Assembly: GCA_027405735.1 (NCBI GenBank)
Contig: JAPEHQ010000008.1
Location: 620,001-684,000 of the forward strand
Source: Mucor racemosus
Taxonomy: Eukaryota; Mucoromycota; Mucoromycetes; Mucorales; Mucoraceae
DNA: 64,000 bases
Direction: 5' to 3'
The position numbers were made by a program, and so were the translations under genes. The first letter of the stretch is position 1. Every line of letters begins with the position of its first letter. Of this stretch, positions 34,813 through 46,083 are shown piece after piece. The notes beneath the pieces are model-generated. The model was not told the DNA's origin and did not search any database. It saw only the letters and a program-made list of their open reading frames with translations.

Positions 34813-35182
34813 ATGGTAAAACATGATAAAATGGCATGATATAATTAGAAATCCTAAGCATTGGTTTAATTAGGCTTCTACTCCTACCCTCCGTCAAAAG
34901 AATCAAATCTACAAGAACAGATCTGCCAAGGGCGTTGTTGCTGCAAAGGCTTCAGAGGTGAATACAATAATCAAAAAGTAAGAAAGGATACAGTGATTAA
35001 TTTTATTTACAGAAAACCAAGGTTGTTTCTAAGACCAACTACTCATATTGGGCTATTGGTATTTTGGGTTTTGCTTTATTCGGTGGAGGTAATTACCGAA
35101 AGATAAATTTTATGATGATAATACGAAACTAACTCTTTTGTTTGATATAGCCGTTTTGCAACTTATCGACCTCTTCCTCTAA
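34813..35182 (+). CDS. YSY6: Ramp4/SERP1-family ER protein
   Basis: Four tiny coding exons: 34813-34815 (the ATG alone), 34874-34957, 35013-35088 and 35151-35182. They give 64 aa beginning MASTPTLRQKNQIYKNRSAK. A basic cytosolic N-terminal half is followed by one tail-anchor membrane segment (YWAIGILGFALFGGAVLQLI). Length, the RQKN/K..RG-type basic region and the single C-terminal helix match Ramp4/SERP1 and yeast Ysy6. That family binds the Sec61 translocon and protects nascent membrane proteins under stress. The start codon stands alone in exon 1 and is split from the rest by a 58-nt intron, so a simple frame scan misses the gene. Confidence 0.88.
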
Positions 35183-37014
35183 ATAATACTACAATCGCTT
35201 TAATTCTCAATTCACATCTTTCATGAAATACAGTGGCAATAACTTTTTTTCAATATATCCAAATAAAATTTCTTTCAAAGTACAATAAAACATAATATAA
35301 GCGTATCTTTGAATAAGGGTCGATAATGGGATGATACTCAATTGAGGATGCTTGATAATGGATATAGAGTAAAAGCCCTTTGAAGTTCTGGTTTAAGTAC
35401 TTTGGCATATGCTTTAATTAGAAAAACGAAGGGCAAATTCAGTCATAGCTCAATTCGGCTAGCATTATTCTTGGCCCAGATATTAATGCTATCAATGACA
35501 AGAGAGGAACATTTAGTGGAGAAACTAGTATAAAGAATGGCTTCATAAAAGTAATATGGTCGCATTTATACCACGGCATTCCTCTCTAAGGCCCCAATCA
35601 CAATTCGCCAGATATTTCTCGATTTAAGGTCTCAAGCGCATTATTTTTGGGAATGGCATTGATATGGAATAAAGAAAAATTGAGGCATAAATAGCTCTCT
35701 TCCTTCTTCTTATATATAAGCATTTAGTACGAAATGGTACATTTTTATAAGGATTTTTTTTTTGGACTCTTACTAATCGTTTCAATAATACAAGCAATCA
35801 GTGTTTCTCCAACACTTCAAATCCGCAAGAAGAATAAGCAATACAAACATTAATCGAAGAAGGGTCTTATCAGTTCAAAAATCATTCAAGTATGTAGAAC
35901 ATGCTTGTACATAAATGACATTTTTAGCTTTATAAAAACCAATTATAGAAATTTTGAGATCCTGGCAGTGTTGCTATCTCCTTTTTTGCATTGGGTATTT
36001 TTCTATTTGCGATTTTTAGTGGTGATTAGTACCTATATCAATTAACACAACATACTTTAGATTAAACCTTTTATTTAGGTATCATTAAGTTTATTAAATT
36101 ATTTTATTAAACCACGATATCTTTTGAGAGATCAAACACTGTGGAATAAAAATAAGAAACCTTTAAAGCATTTCACGCTTGTTTTTTTTTGTGATACAGT
36201 TGCTAACTGAACAAAATACTGCTGTGTAACAGAAATAAAAGCAAAATAAAAGAATCTGTTTTTGATCCTTCAATTCGGTCATCCTTAATTAAGATACGCT
36301 ATATGTAACATCCCGATTTCATATTTTTCTGAATGTCTATGATCCACATATGTCAACAATGTGACAAAGAAAATAAGGCATCTTATTTGGTGTAATTCAA
36401 TGTAATTGACTTTGCTACTTGATTATCTATATATATAAAAAAAAAGGAAGAACAAGCATCATTAACCTGTCAGATGCAAACTCAGGTATTTATCAGGGTA
36501 CAATAGCTTGTGATTTATAAATGATCAAAATATCATCTAAATAAATAAATGTATAAAAAAAAAGGTACATTACAACTGATAAGATATACCAAAACATATA
36601 CATGTTTAACTGAGCATTCGCCAGCATATTCATGAGGAGGAGGAGAAGCAATTGTCCATGAGAAAATGTTTTAAATGAAGCTGGGCTTTTTGTTTCTTTT
36701 TTAAGAATAAAATTCAGGTACGGTACGCAGTATTTATTATATAAATATGATCAAGAGATGAGAACTATATGACTGATGCTAAATAAAATACCAGCAATTT
36801 AAATTATTTCCTTTCTATTCCTCGGAGAACGAGTTTATTCAGGTTTCTTTTACATTAGCAGCATGTAAAATAAGTCTTTACAAATACATTAGTTGGATTT
36901 AGATAATGGTTACATATTGGTATTGTGTAACAAATCAACGGCAATAAACATATATAAGAAGCTTCAAATTTCTTTTTAAAAAATGGAAAAATAAATTTAC
37001 GCTAAAATCTCAAC
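35183..37014. other. intergenic, no firm gene
   Basis: AT-rich with poly-A/T runs. The only gene-like item is the small signal-peptide-like frame at 35734-35853, listed separately. No repeat copy was recognised. Confidence 0.4.
35734..35853 (+). CDS. possible 39-aa secreted peptide or first exon
   Basis: A short frame, MVHFYKDFFFGLLLIVSIIQ and on, ends in basic residues (RKKNKQYKH). The first ~25 residues look like a signal peptide: Lys near the start, a hydrophobic core, then AIS. TATATATAAG lies about 20 bp upstream. Without a homologue or a downstream exon this is a guess. It could equally be the signal-peptide exon of a gene whose other exons I failed to see. Confidence 0.22.
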   Translation: MVHFYKDFFFGLLLIVSIIQAISVSPTLQIRKKNKQYKH

Positions 37015-37224
37015 ATGACAATTGTTCAATGGCTATATTCTTCGGGCCAATCTTGGCTTTGCCTCGATCCCAAGGCGCAGCAACAAATTGAACAGCTTTG
37101 GTGCGGCAATCAAGCAAGCTGGGTCACAAGCGAAGCATTCCGAGGGCCAATTTATGTTGATACAGCAATGATGACACTGATATACAATGGCTATTCTTAT
37201 ACTATCGCTCGACTTCGTCAATAA
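37015..37224 (+). CDS. stand-alone WWE-like mini-protein 1
   Basis: A single-exon 69-aa protein that is essentially one domain. It has W6-x-Y8, W14, IE at 25-26, a central GPIYVD (44-49), M52/M53 and a final IAR (64-66). This order fits the WWE domain, which in ubiquitin ligases and PARPs binds (iso-)ADP-ribose: an early Trp and Tyr, a second Trp, an (I/L)E helix, then YxVDxxxM and a terminal Arg. A clear paralogue lies at 56889-57095. There is no signal peptide or other domain, so it may act as a small ligand- or protein-binding adaptor. The WWE assignment is from motif order only. Confidence 0.6.
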   Translation: MTIVQWLYSSGQSWLCLDPKAQQQIEQLWCGNQASWVTSEAFRGPIYVDTAMMTLIYNGYSYTIARLRQ

Positions 37225-38386
37225 TCTTATAATTTATGTGATATAATTTACTTCTTGCCATAACTCTCATGTACATAATCAATGACACTATTTACTCCAA
37301 ATGTACACTTTTAATATTTGTTTTATACTAAATTCACTTTACTAACTACCATAATAAAAATTGTTTAAAAATATTAACCAAATCATATAAAAGCTTGATT
37401 ATTTGGTGACACGAACCAAACGTTTTACTATCCTTACATTGGGTTTTATCGAGATTTTACATGGCATTACACAGTCAATGCTCCAAAAAAAGCAATAAAA
37501 ACTATCTGCCACAATAATTAGAACCATTTTTTTTAGTACGATGAACAAAAACAACCACTTTATAGTGTCGATTTAGTGATAAAAAAAAAAAAAAAGAAGC
37601 TGTTTCTATAAGTGATACACATTCAATCAATCTTGGTGATTAAATATAAGAATCTTACTTGGATTTAGTAAAGGCTCTCAAAATAGATTGTGACATTGTA
37701 CCAATTGTGCTTGGTTCTCGATGGATAATTCCTATTAGAAAAGAAAATCAAATAATAGTGGTAGTGCAAACTTGTACCAAATCAAGTGTCTTGGTCACAA
37801 CAGTGGTGGTGTGGCTCATCCAAGTGTGTAACTTTTTACTTTAGTCTGTAGATTTAGCAATATTAAATGAGGTAATTCAATGCAATTCGCCCCTTTTGCT
37901 CAGAATTTGTGTACACACAAGGCTATACGTTTTGGCGATAATATGTTTGCTATTATTTTCCTATGTTTGCCAAGAAAATCCCACCTTTGTCTCACTTGGG
38001 ATAATAAATATTTATAGTAGTTTTTATTCAATGTCATTAAAAAAGTGAATGCCAGATAACAATACATTGATTTGTACACAAAAATGTAATAAATGTATGC
38101 ATATTTTATATATAAGAACATACGTTTTTCAATATTGTTATCTAATCAAATTTCTGCGCCGGTAAATAATTCAATGCATCTTAGTAAGATTAAATCAAAT
38201 TGTTGTCTGTGTGTAACTGCTTTGTGTATTATAAATGCAATATCAATCAAAAAAAGAAAATGGAGATCAAGATATTCAAGAACGGACATTAGATCGGACA
38301 GCAATATAAATGTTTTTATTCAAGCAAATATGTATGAGGTATGGTAAAAGGATAATAATAATAATTAATTAGATAGTAATGTGTAG
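37225..38386. other. intergenic, no supported gene
   Basis: Downstream of the mini-protein there is only AT-rich DNA with an A16 run near 37580. Frames at 37659-37844 and 38093-38347 show no motif. Confidence 0.4.
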
Positions 38387-41027
38387 CTAGTATTTACTGG
38401 GTGGATTTATATCATGTCTTTTAACTAAATAATTCAACATATCCATTACGTCTTCTAGTTTCATTTTTCGATCTTGCAAAATAAGATGCTTTTGTACTGA
38501 TGGATTTTCTTTTGCAAATTTGTCAATTTGGGCCATTGACATGGGATGAACAATTCGATCATCAATGACATCTAATGGAAAATTAAAAAAGAAATCATTC
38601 AATAATTCCACCTGAATAAACATGACAGCTGTATATGTCAATTTCTCAGCGATAATGTTCAAAAAAGCTTCAGGGCAATATTGTTTGTTTTCGGAAGATT
38701 TGCATTGTCTACTTTTTAAGGCAGCAAGCCGGTACTTGATGATCATGGCTCTATCCTGTAAAAACAAAGCTTCTTTTGCCTTTTCCAGAATACGATGTGG
38801 TTGTTGTTCTTCTGTTTCTTCTTCCACGAGATGCACCTTTTCTTCGTCTAAAACACGTTTAATAGCACTGCGCAATCTTTTCCTTCCAATGTTCTTTTTT
38901 AATGTCCAAAGCATTTCCTCACACATGTTCAATTCCTTTTCCAAGAGTTTAATTGTTCTTTTCACACCATCTTTCCATTCTTCATCAGTTACTTCAACTT
39001 CATATTTGTATGGTTTAATTGTATTTTCGACTTGATCACTAGTAGCCAAAAACTTTTGTCTCAACATTTCACCTGTTAAATCCACAATTTGTTTTTGGAC
39101 TCGAGGATGATACTGAAATGGTTCCATCTTTACCAAATGTTGCATGTTATTCATAATCACATGCATCACTAATTGTGTTGTAATGCGGCCAATTCCACTC
39201 TTGGTAATAGCCGCTGATGCCAGATCCATTTTGTAAAGCCAATAAAAGTCATCAGCATCTGCTTTGGCTAAATCCAATATCTTTGCATCAGACCAATATT
39301 GCTCAGCACATATATTAAGTACATTTTGTTCCAATAAATGTCGCACTTCTGCCCTTAATTGTGGCTTTCCTAATGAGGAGGCAAATTGCTTGAATCCACG
39401 TTTAAGTTCATCCATTGTATCTGTAACATAAGAAGCAGCTGTCATTTCATGATCATTGTAAATTACTTTAAAAAGATAACTTGTTTCCTCTAGTTCACTT
39501 TTGATAGAACCAACAATATTATAAATAGATCTTCCCATGGATTGCTCAATAATACCAAAAAGATGATGGCGTAAAAGGCGTTGCTCTTTTTCCAAATCCG
39601 TAGCTTCGTGTGTCATGTCAATATAGCCAAGACTTAATGGTGATCGATAATTGCCAACTACAGAAGAGGCTGGTATTACACTTGATTTAGATATTTCCTC
39701 ATTTTTTTGTTCTTCTTTTCCTTCTTCGAATGGTGTTGTTGTTTGTTCAATAATATTGTTACCCTTTGTTAAAATACCCACAGTTCTCCTTCCTAGAGGG
39801 TCATATTTATCACATAATTTAGATGTTGTGCTTTCAGAAGATGGTAATGCTGTATCATATACAGCCATAATAACTGTATGAAGATCATGTCCGATATATT
39901 TTTCACATAGTGCGCGATTATCCTCGGGTATATCGTAAAGGTTGAGGTAAGGCACATCTGAACCATATATGGAAATTTGAATTGCGTTTTGATCTTCTTC
40001 AGAGGCCAGTTTTTGTACTAGTTTCTCTGCTTCTACTATTGAAAGTAACCTCTCTTCTCCGTTGATTTGTATTTTTGGCTCTTTCAAATCAGAATTATTA
40101 ATAAAATGAAATTCTAAAACCTTGTTCTTTTCATAAACAGCATCAGTTAATGCAAATGATTGACCTAATATAGATTCAATGATAGGTTGATGGGCATGTC
40201 TTGAGCCAATCATAACAATCGAAGGGATATAAGGAATCACTCGATGTTGAATGGACATTAATGTATTACGAATGCTTGCAAATTTTCTGCACAGTAAAAT
40301 AAACTGATGGTCTTGATGCTTCATTCTCATCGCTGCATCTTTTGCCAAAGCTTCCTCATCTATCTCTTCCTGCTCTTCTTCTTCCTCAATAATTTGTTGT
40401 TTCAAATCATGTAATTCCTTAATTGTATCAACTACTGGTTCGGCAGATTGGTTTGTTTGTTCTGATGTCGTTTGGTTTTCCTCACGCTTTGGAAATGCTG
40501 AATTAAAAATATGGTTTATAGATTGGGTTTTATCTCTCGCAGAAGCCAAAACATCGCTCACAAGATCAGACAGTTTGATATTCATTTCGGGTATTTGAAT
40601 GTCAATATCTTGTATACTTTCTCCAACGCTATTCAGTATACTTTTTGCATCATTCACAAATGTTGAACCCATATCCGCCAAGTCTAAAAATGGTTCAGTT
40701 ATATAAAAAACTCGAGATAATAGATTATATGTTTCAGAACTACTTGCCCTGAAATTTGTTAGAGGCAACGGTTGCTCCTGCTACAGCAGTTCCTGCAAGA
40801 AAAAGCGGCAATCTCGTAGCAGAAAACGCTACTCGCACAACAGTGGGTATAATAGATATCGAACGCTGCTGCTGCTGTTGCAGTGCTGCTGCTGAGTTTA
40901 CTATCGTTGGTATTCTCGGTCTTGCTACATGTCGTCTGATATGTTGATCAATATGATATAATCGTATTGGTATTCTGTTGTTACCATGACAACGAACAGA
41001 GCCTAGTTTTCTTGGTACCTGAAGCAT
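38387..41027 (-). CDS. Mgm1/OPA1-like mitochondrial dynamin with degenerate GTPase site
   Basis: Two exons (40748-41027, 38387-40683) joined by a 64-nt GC-AG intron (G|GCAAGT...TTTTTAG) give 858 aa. The N-terminus is Arg-rich with no acidic residues for ~55 aa (PRKLGSVRCHGNNR...), like a presequence. A membrane segment around LFLAGTAVAGATVASN and an acidic coiled coil (IIEEEEEQEEIDEE) follow. This is the Mgm1/OPA1 layout. The G domain begins IPSIVMIGSRHAHQP (~247-261). The alignable Mgm1 P-loop GSxxxGKS has lost Gly-Lys-Ser, the G3 DxPG is YDIPEDN (~344) and G4 TKxD is TKGN (~400). The middle/stalk and a C-terminal GED-like region (MFIQVELLNDFFFNFPLDVI) are intact. It is therefore a likely pseudo-GTPase paralogue that may scaffold inner-membrane fusion or cristae. 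It is unlikely to hydrolyse GTP. Confidence 0.8.
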
Positions 41028-43007
41028 AATAATTATGAACAGCAGATAAAAAAGATAAATAAATTTTGTTGAATTAACCAGGTATCTCGTTGTGGAACAA
41101 TCTTTATAAACGTCACGGAGTAACACTAGTTTTGCATATGAAACCGTTGATATTCCTTTTAACTTTTTCATTTCAACTTTTGAACCAAGTGGTAATCTCT
41201 TTTATTATCCCTTAGGTTTGCTTTAAAAGTATCAATCAAGAGAAATTTTTCATAAAATTCGATTCTTGGAGCTGATTTACGTCTAGTAAAAGCATTTGAA
41301 ATTCCCGATCAATTTTAAACATCCCATTATTTTATTATGCTGTTATGTCTGAAATACTAGATCTATTCGATAACTTCAACTCTTAGATTCATTATTAGTG
41401 AACCATGGCTTGCAGCGTTGAGAAATAAAGTAAAAATACAACATAAACCTAGCTACAAGTCGAATGTCAATATTTCATCAGGGCTTGGAGAATCAAACTC
41501 CGTGTATTGCAATGTTTTGTTTCAACTGAAAATCCACTCTTCAGTTTGTAATTTAACATGAAAAAAATTAAATTATATACTTGAATTGATGAAGAATATT
41601 TGTATAATAATCGATTTGATTCAACAAGAATAGTAGGCTGAAATAAATTCCCTGCATGTCGCACATCGAAAATTTACAGCTTAAATTTGAAATCTTTACT
41701 GAGCGATATCTAAACGAGAAAGCAAGCTACAGCATTTTTTTAATAATAAAAATTGTTTATTTAGGTATGATTTATAACATATTTGAGTATAAAAAGTTTT
41801 AATTTTTTTCATGTTTTTTATGTTTTTTTAAATTTATGAAATAGTGGTATAAAATTAAAGTAAATCTCTAACACTTATCTTGTAGTGCTAGTTGGCGTCT
41901 ATTCAGTCGATTTTGTCTCTCAAAAAAATATTGATTTTTCGTGGAGATATTAACGATTTAGCAAATTAACGATTTTCAGTCAGATTTTCCCTGTATCTGG
42001 TCGTCCCAAATTTTGAATCTTCAAAAAATTTGACGAAAAATTTAAATTTCTCGACGGAAAAATTAGCTACAATTTCAAGCAATGGCTTGAAATGTAGATG
42101 AAATGATGCATTATTTAATGAATATAATTTATGCAAAACTCTAAACCAAAAAAATTGATTTTTTGGCCAAAAAGTGCTATTTTACATTTTCGTACTTTGA
42201 AGGATTTTTTTGCAGATAATACTGCTTTTTTAATGCACCATTCAATGAAGAATTCAATGTTCCATATAAAACACTTAATTTGCTAAAGCAGGTTATTATG
42301 CAATTTTTTGCGTAAATCCGTAACATAGCTTTTTCGTTTGATTTTGGAGATTTTTTCATCAAAAACATTTCAATCTCAGCACCGCTTGAAAGAATGGAAA
42401 TTTTTGTCATTCTTTATCAATTTAAATGACATTTAAAGAGTTTTTTTAAGACGATGCAGTACTTTGAGAACATCTAAATTTCTATAAACTCTTCCCTGGG
42501 TTTTCATTTATCTTATCGTATTTTGTACGCTTTATTTGTAAAAACCTGATTTAAATATCAAGGATTTTAGATTCAGGTTGCGATATATTTATAAACCCTT
42601 TAACTACATTAACATGGAAATATGATTTATTCATAAACTGCTGTACGGGTCAAACTGTGCTGTACCCAAAAGTAGAAATGTTGTCCAGATACTTTTTGTG
42701 GGGAGTAGTATAGCACTATTAATCAAGAGCAATAGAGCACGCTCCGAATTTGAATAACAAGCTAACGATTTCCAGGTAGCATGTCAATTTCGTTTAAACC
42801 GACTGATACTCAACACATATAGTTATTTTTTGATGTTTTTCTTTTATTAATGAAACAATTATGACATTTTATATTAGAAAGTCATGATAGCTCCCAAATG
42901 ATTTCAAATTAATGAAACCTTGGTACACCGTCAGAGTTAATAGGTTTTGTTTGATAGCATAACACATTACATAAAATGATCACGATTGAAGTCTAATAAT
43001 AGCCAGC
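41028..43007. other. intergenic containing a diverged family-C copy
   Basis: Apart from the repeat at 41760-42420 I see no gene. Around 42,720-42,760 the sequence GAGCACGCTCCGAATTTGAA recalls the tail of family C (GCGTGCTCCCGATTTTGAAG after 33,045). It may mark a second, opposite fragment. Confidence 0.4.
41760..42420 (-). repeat. family-C repeat, diverged copy C5
   Basis: Shared landmarks in the order of copy C2 are ATAACATATTTGAGTATAAAA, AATATTGATTTTTCGTGGAG, CGTCCCAAATTTTGAA and ATTTCTCGACGGAAAAATTA. Translated on the minus strand it gives VEKFKFFVKFFEDSKFG, a stop-containing stretch, then ISPRKINIF. This lines up with VEKTRFLYKFFSVSKFG ... ISPRKINIL of C3. The frame is broken. The amino-acid pattern has held better than the DNA. 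Confidence 0.6.
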
Positions 43008-43799
43008 TTAGAAGAGACGGTAAGGCTTACCCATGGTAGACTTCAAGTACAAAGACTTGACGTTTTGCCAGTTCTTCTTCAACAAGGAAACGAGGAAGTT
43101 GACGGACAACATGATGTTGGCAATCAATTGATCTTCAGTCATATCGAGGTGACCGACAGCAACACCGAGACAGAGAACCTTCTTCAATTGGAACTTGATG
43201 GTGGCACGGAGCTCGTTGGCCTTATCGGTCAAGGAATCGTTGTGAGAGACGGGAGTAGGGAACTTACCGACCTTGTGGAGACCAGGACCCAAGAGACGAG
43301 GAATTTGCTTGATCAAAGCTTCGGAAGCAAGGAAAGCATCATACTTCTTGGCGAGCTTCTTGATGAGCTTCTTGTTCTTGTTAAGCTTCTTGAGATCATC
43401 AACGGATTGGAATTCCATACCGGCACCCTTGGCTTGATCACAATGGAAAGCATCACCAAGAACACAGACGGTCATACGGGGACGAGCAATGTTGGGAAGC
43501 TTGATGGTACCAGAGAAACGCTTATCACGTTGGGGATCGTAGTTCTTCAAACCAATTTGGAGTTCAAGGGTTTCAGTGAACTTGCGTTGCTTTTCAGCAG
43601 AGGCAGCTTGAATTTGGTTAACAATTTCTCTGACGGCAGAAGCGCTGACTTTACTAAAGACATCAAAAAATAATGTTAATTTAACTATTTATGATATGAT
43701 TGCATCCCTCAATATAAATGATGTATTGATTCATCATTATATTAGATGGATGCATCCTTCCTTTGACGGATGGATGGATGTCAAAGTTATTTACCTCAT
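43008..43799 (-). CDS. RPL1: 60S ribosomal protein uL1 (L10a)
   Basis: Two exons: 43795-43799 (ATG plus two bases) and 43008-43653, giving 216 aa, the normal length. uL1 forms the L1 stalk at the ribosomal E site. The start [20 protein letters not shown] is rebuilt across a 141-nt intron. Family signatures are [49 protein letters not shown] and the terminal [13 protein letters not shown] content is visibly higher and codon choice more C-ending than in neighbours, as expected for a highly expressed gene. An intron right after the first codons is typical of fungal ribosomal protein genes. Confidence 0.97.
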
Positions 43800-43977
43800 T
43801 GTTAAAGAAATGAAAAGGGAAGGAAGCACAAGAGCACGGACCTTGATCTCTTTTACATGATGAAGATTCTGGGATTTAATTAAAAGTGTCTCTTTTTCAT
43901 TATGAAACAAAACGGTTCGACGTTGGAGTGAAAAAATTTTATATTTATTTAATAAAAGTCAAAGTTATCGTTAGGTC

Positions 43978-44476
43978 CTACTGAGGTGGAATGCTACCAT
44001 CTTTGCTTTTATGAGATCTGACCCATTCAGCAGTTTCCTCTTTTAAAATCTCGGGAGGAATATCTGGCTCTCTCTCGGCTTTGATCTGAAAATCACAAAA
44101 ATAGTGATTTAGCGATACATATACACAAGATTAAAATTGTTACACACACTTACATCAGCCTCACTTTCAGTAGCTGTACTCTCTTTCCAATTGGGTGCAT
44201 TTTCCATTAAAGTAGGCGAACGATCAACTGATAATGATTGATTATTAGCCATATTTACAAATACAAATGTTATGATTACTTACTTTTGTCCTTGTCAAAA
44301 CCGAGATTTTTCTTGAAAAACATTTGTTGACTAATAGATAAACATCTGGAATTCAATGCAAAATTTAATGCACAGTTTCTCGTAATTATCTCAAGCCAAT
44401 AATATATCTAGACAAACCTTGTCTGCTGCTGATTTATTCTGCTAAATGCAGTCTTTGTAACAGTAAATTTGTTCAT
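43978..44476 (-). CDS. small conserved-type mitochondrial protein, 100 aa
   Basis: Four short exons (44418-44476, 44284-44345, 44154-44227, 43978-44085) join in frame to 100 aa, although no single exon has more than 36 codons. The first ~30 residues (MNKFTVTKTAFSRINQQQTR, then CLSISQQ) have the basic, Ser/Thr-rich, acid-free character of a mitochondrial presequence, with RCLSIS as a plausible cleavage site. The rest is hydrophilic: APNWKESTATESEADIKAER, PDIPPEILKEETAEW and a C-terminal DGSIPPQ. The central ATxSEAxIKAER pattern recalls small fungal proteins of unknown function, but I cannot name it. All three introns have standard borders, which supports a real gene. Confidence 0.65.
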
Positions 44477-44940
44477 TTTATTTTAATGTAGGAAGAAATG
44501 AAAAGTAAATAGAGGAAAAGGAAAAGCAAATGATAAATGAGTAAAAGGAAAAAAAAAAAGATACCAATGTTATGACATGGGGTAAATTTATACATGAAAA
44601 ATCAACATTCATGCTACTGGATGTTCTAAAGTTTAATTGCCTAAAAATTATTCCCCGGTTTTACACACGCCAAATACAAACAAATGAAACAAATATCTAT
44701 TAGAGTGTAGATAAAAGGATGTGATTTTTTTATATAGTAGTAAAAGAAAATAAAAGTAAAGGAGGCAAGGTATGAAAAAAGAAGAAGAGGGGAAAAAAAA
44801 GGTAGATTTGTTGCTTAAATTTAAGATATAAAAGTGGTCTTTTTTTGTGGTTTTTTTTATGCGGATTATATATAATGTATGTCAATTTGTAAAATATATA
44901 ATTCATCGATTACTTTCTGTTTAGTAGCATACAATTTTTT

Positions 44941-46083
44941 TTACAAGAAATAGTCAGGAGTACGTCTAGTAACGTGTGGTTCGCCACGTCTAGGAGCAGG
45001 ATCAAATTGAAGGCTATAAAAAAACATGGTAAACAATCAATTTTGCATACAATCAATTTCTAATTAATTAAAACTTACAATGTATATTTCATATGTTCAT
45101 CAATTTCCATAATAGCAGCTTGATTACCACAACGATAACAATAATTAGGTGCACTGAAAATAGTAACAACATTACGGTCATGAGTCCAATTATAACCTTC
45201 CATAACCAATTGATGAGCTCTTGCAACCAATGTTAAACCATTGTTATGGTTAAATGTCTCTGCAATATCTTGACCAAATGTATAACCAGCACCACGAGGA
45301 GATATACCCCAACCACATCTATCATCAGGGTCAGACCATAAAAGATCGCACATAGGTCCTTCATGAGGAACTTCTTGAACACGATCTAAAGATCTAACTT
45401 GATCTAATGTATCAATAGATGGTGAAAGACCACCATGCAAACAAAAGATTTGATCTTCAATCAATGCGGTCAAAGGTAAATAATCAAAAAGGTCTGTAAA
45501 CATTTTCCATACATTGGCATTGCCGTATTTTCTTAAACATTCATCGTAGAAACCATATACTTGAGTAATTTGACGAGATTCATGATTACCACGAAGAATA
45601 GTAACACGATCCTTATATCTTACTTTGAGAGCAACCAGAAATGTAACAGTTTCGACAGAGTAATAACCTCGATCAACATAATCACCCATGAACAAATAAT
45701 TAGTATCAGGTGAGTTACCACCAATACGGAAAAGTTCTTGTAAATCATGAAATTGACCATGAATATCACCTAGATTATCCATTTAGTTTCATTTTTTTTT
45801 CCATAATTTATGTGAGTATAAATATGCCTTACCACAGACAGTAACAGGGCATCTTACAGGTTGAACATTAGACTCTTCTTGAAGAATCTCACGTGCCTAA
45901 TAATATTATTTAGTCGCTGCTAGGCAACCAAAATTTTTGTTGCTAGGCAACAAAGCTATGCAGCTATCAAAATATATGTACCTTTTCACATAATTTCTTT
46001 ATTTCAGACTCTGGTAATTGTTTACAATCAGAGAGTTGTGCGATCCAAGCGTCAACGTCAGCAACAGAACTTACAGCGGTCAT
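44941..46083 (-). CDS. PPH21: protein phosphatase 2A catalytic subunit
   Basis: Four exons (45982-46083, 45833-45896, 45079-45769, 44941-45013) give exactly 309 aa, the canonical PP2Ac length. It dephosphorylates Ser/Thr substrates as part of the A-B-C holoenzyme. The metal-binding motifs [19 protein letters not shown] and RGNHESRQ are intact, as are LLWSDPDD and [11 protein letters not shown]. The last residues TRRTPDYFL are the conserved tail whose terminal Leu is methylated and whose Tyr is phosphorylated in other species. That places it in PP2A proper rather than PP4 or PP6. The first intron (45897-45981) carries two RFX-like palindromes. It is divergent from the Snf2/Sth1 gene across 1.2 kb. 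Confidence 0.96.
45916..45951. promoter_or_regulatory. two X-box-like palindromes in PP2A intron 1
   Basis: GCTGCTAGGCAAC (45916-45928) and the perfect palindrome GTTGCTAGGCAAC (45939-45951) start 23 bp apart inside the 85-nt first intron. GTTGC-3-GCAAC is the shape of an RFX/Crt1 binding site. Binding is inferred, not shown. Confidence 0.4.

Noticed and set aside
40684..40747. Frameshift between the presequence part and the main part of the Mgm1-like gene
   Set aside because: A 64-nt intron with G|GCAAGT donor, TAACTGA branch and TTTTTAG acceptor restores the frame exactly, so a lesion is not needed.
43065..43673. 202-codon plus-strand frame opposite uL1
   Set aside because: It is the antisense shadow of a highly expressed ribosomal protein gene with biased codons. 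The minus frame is a textbook uL1.
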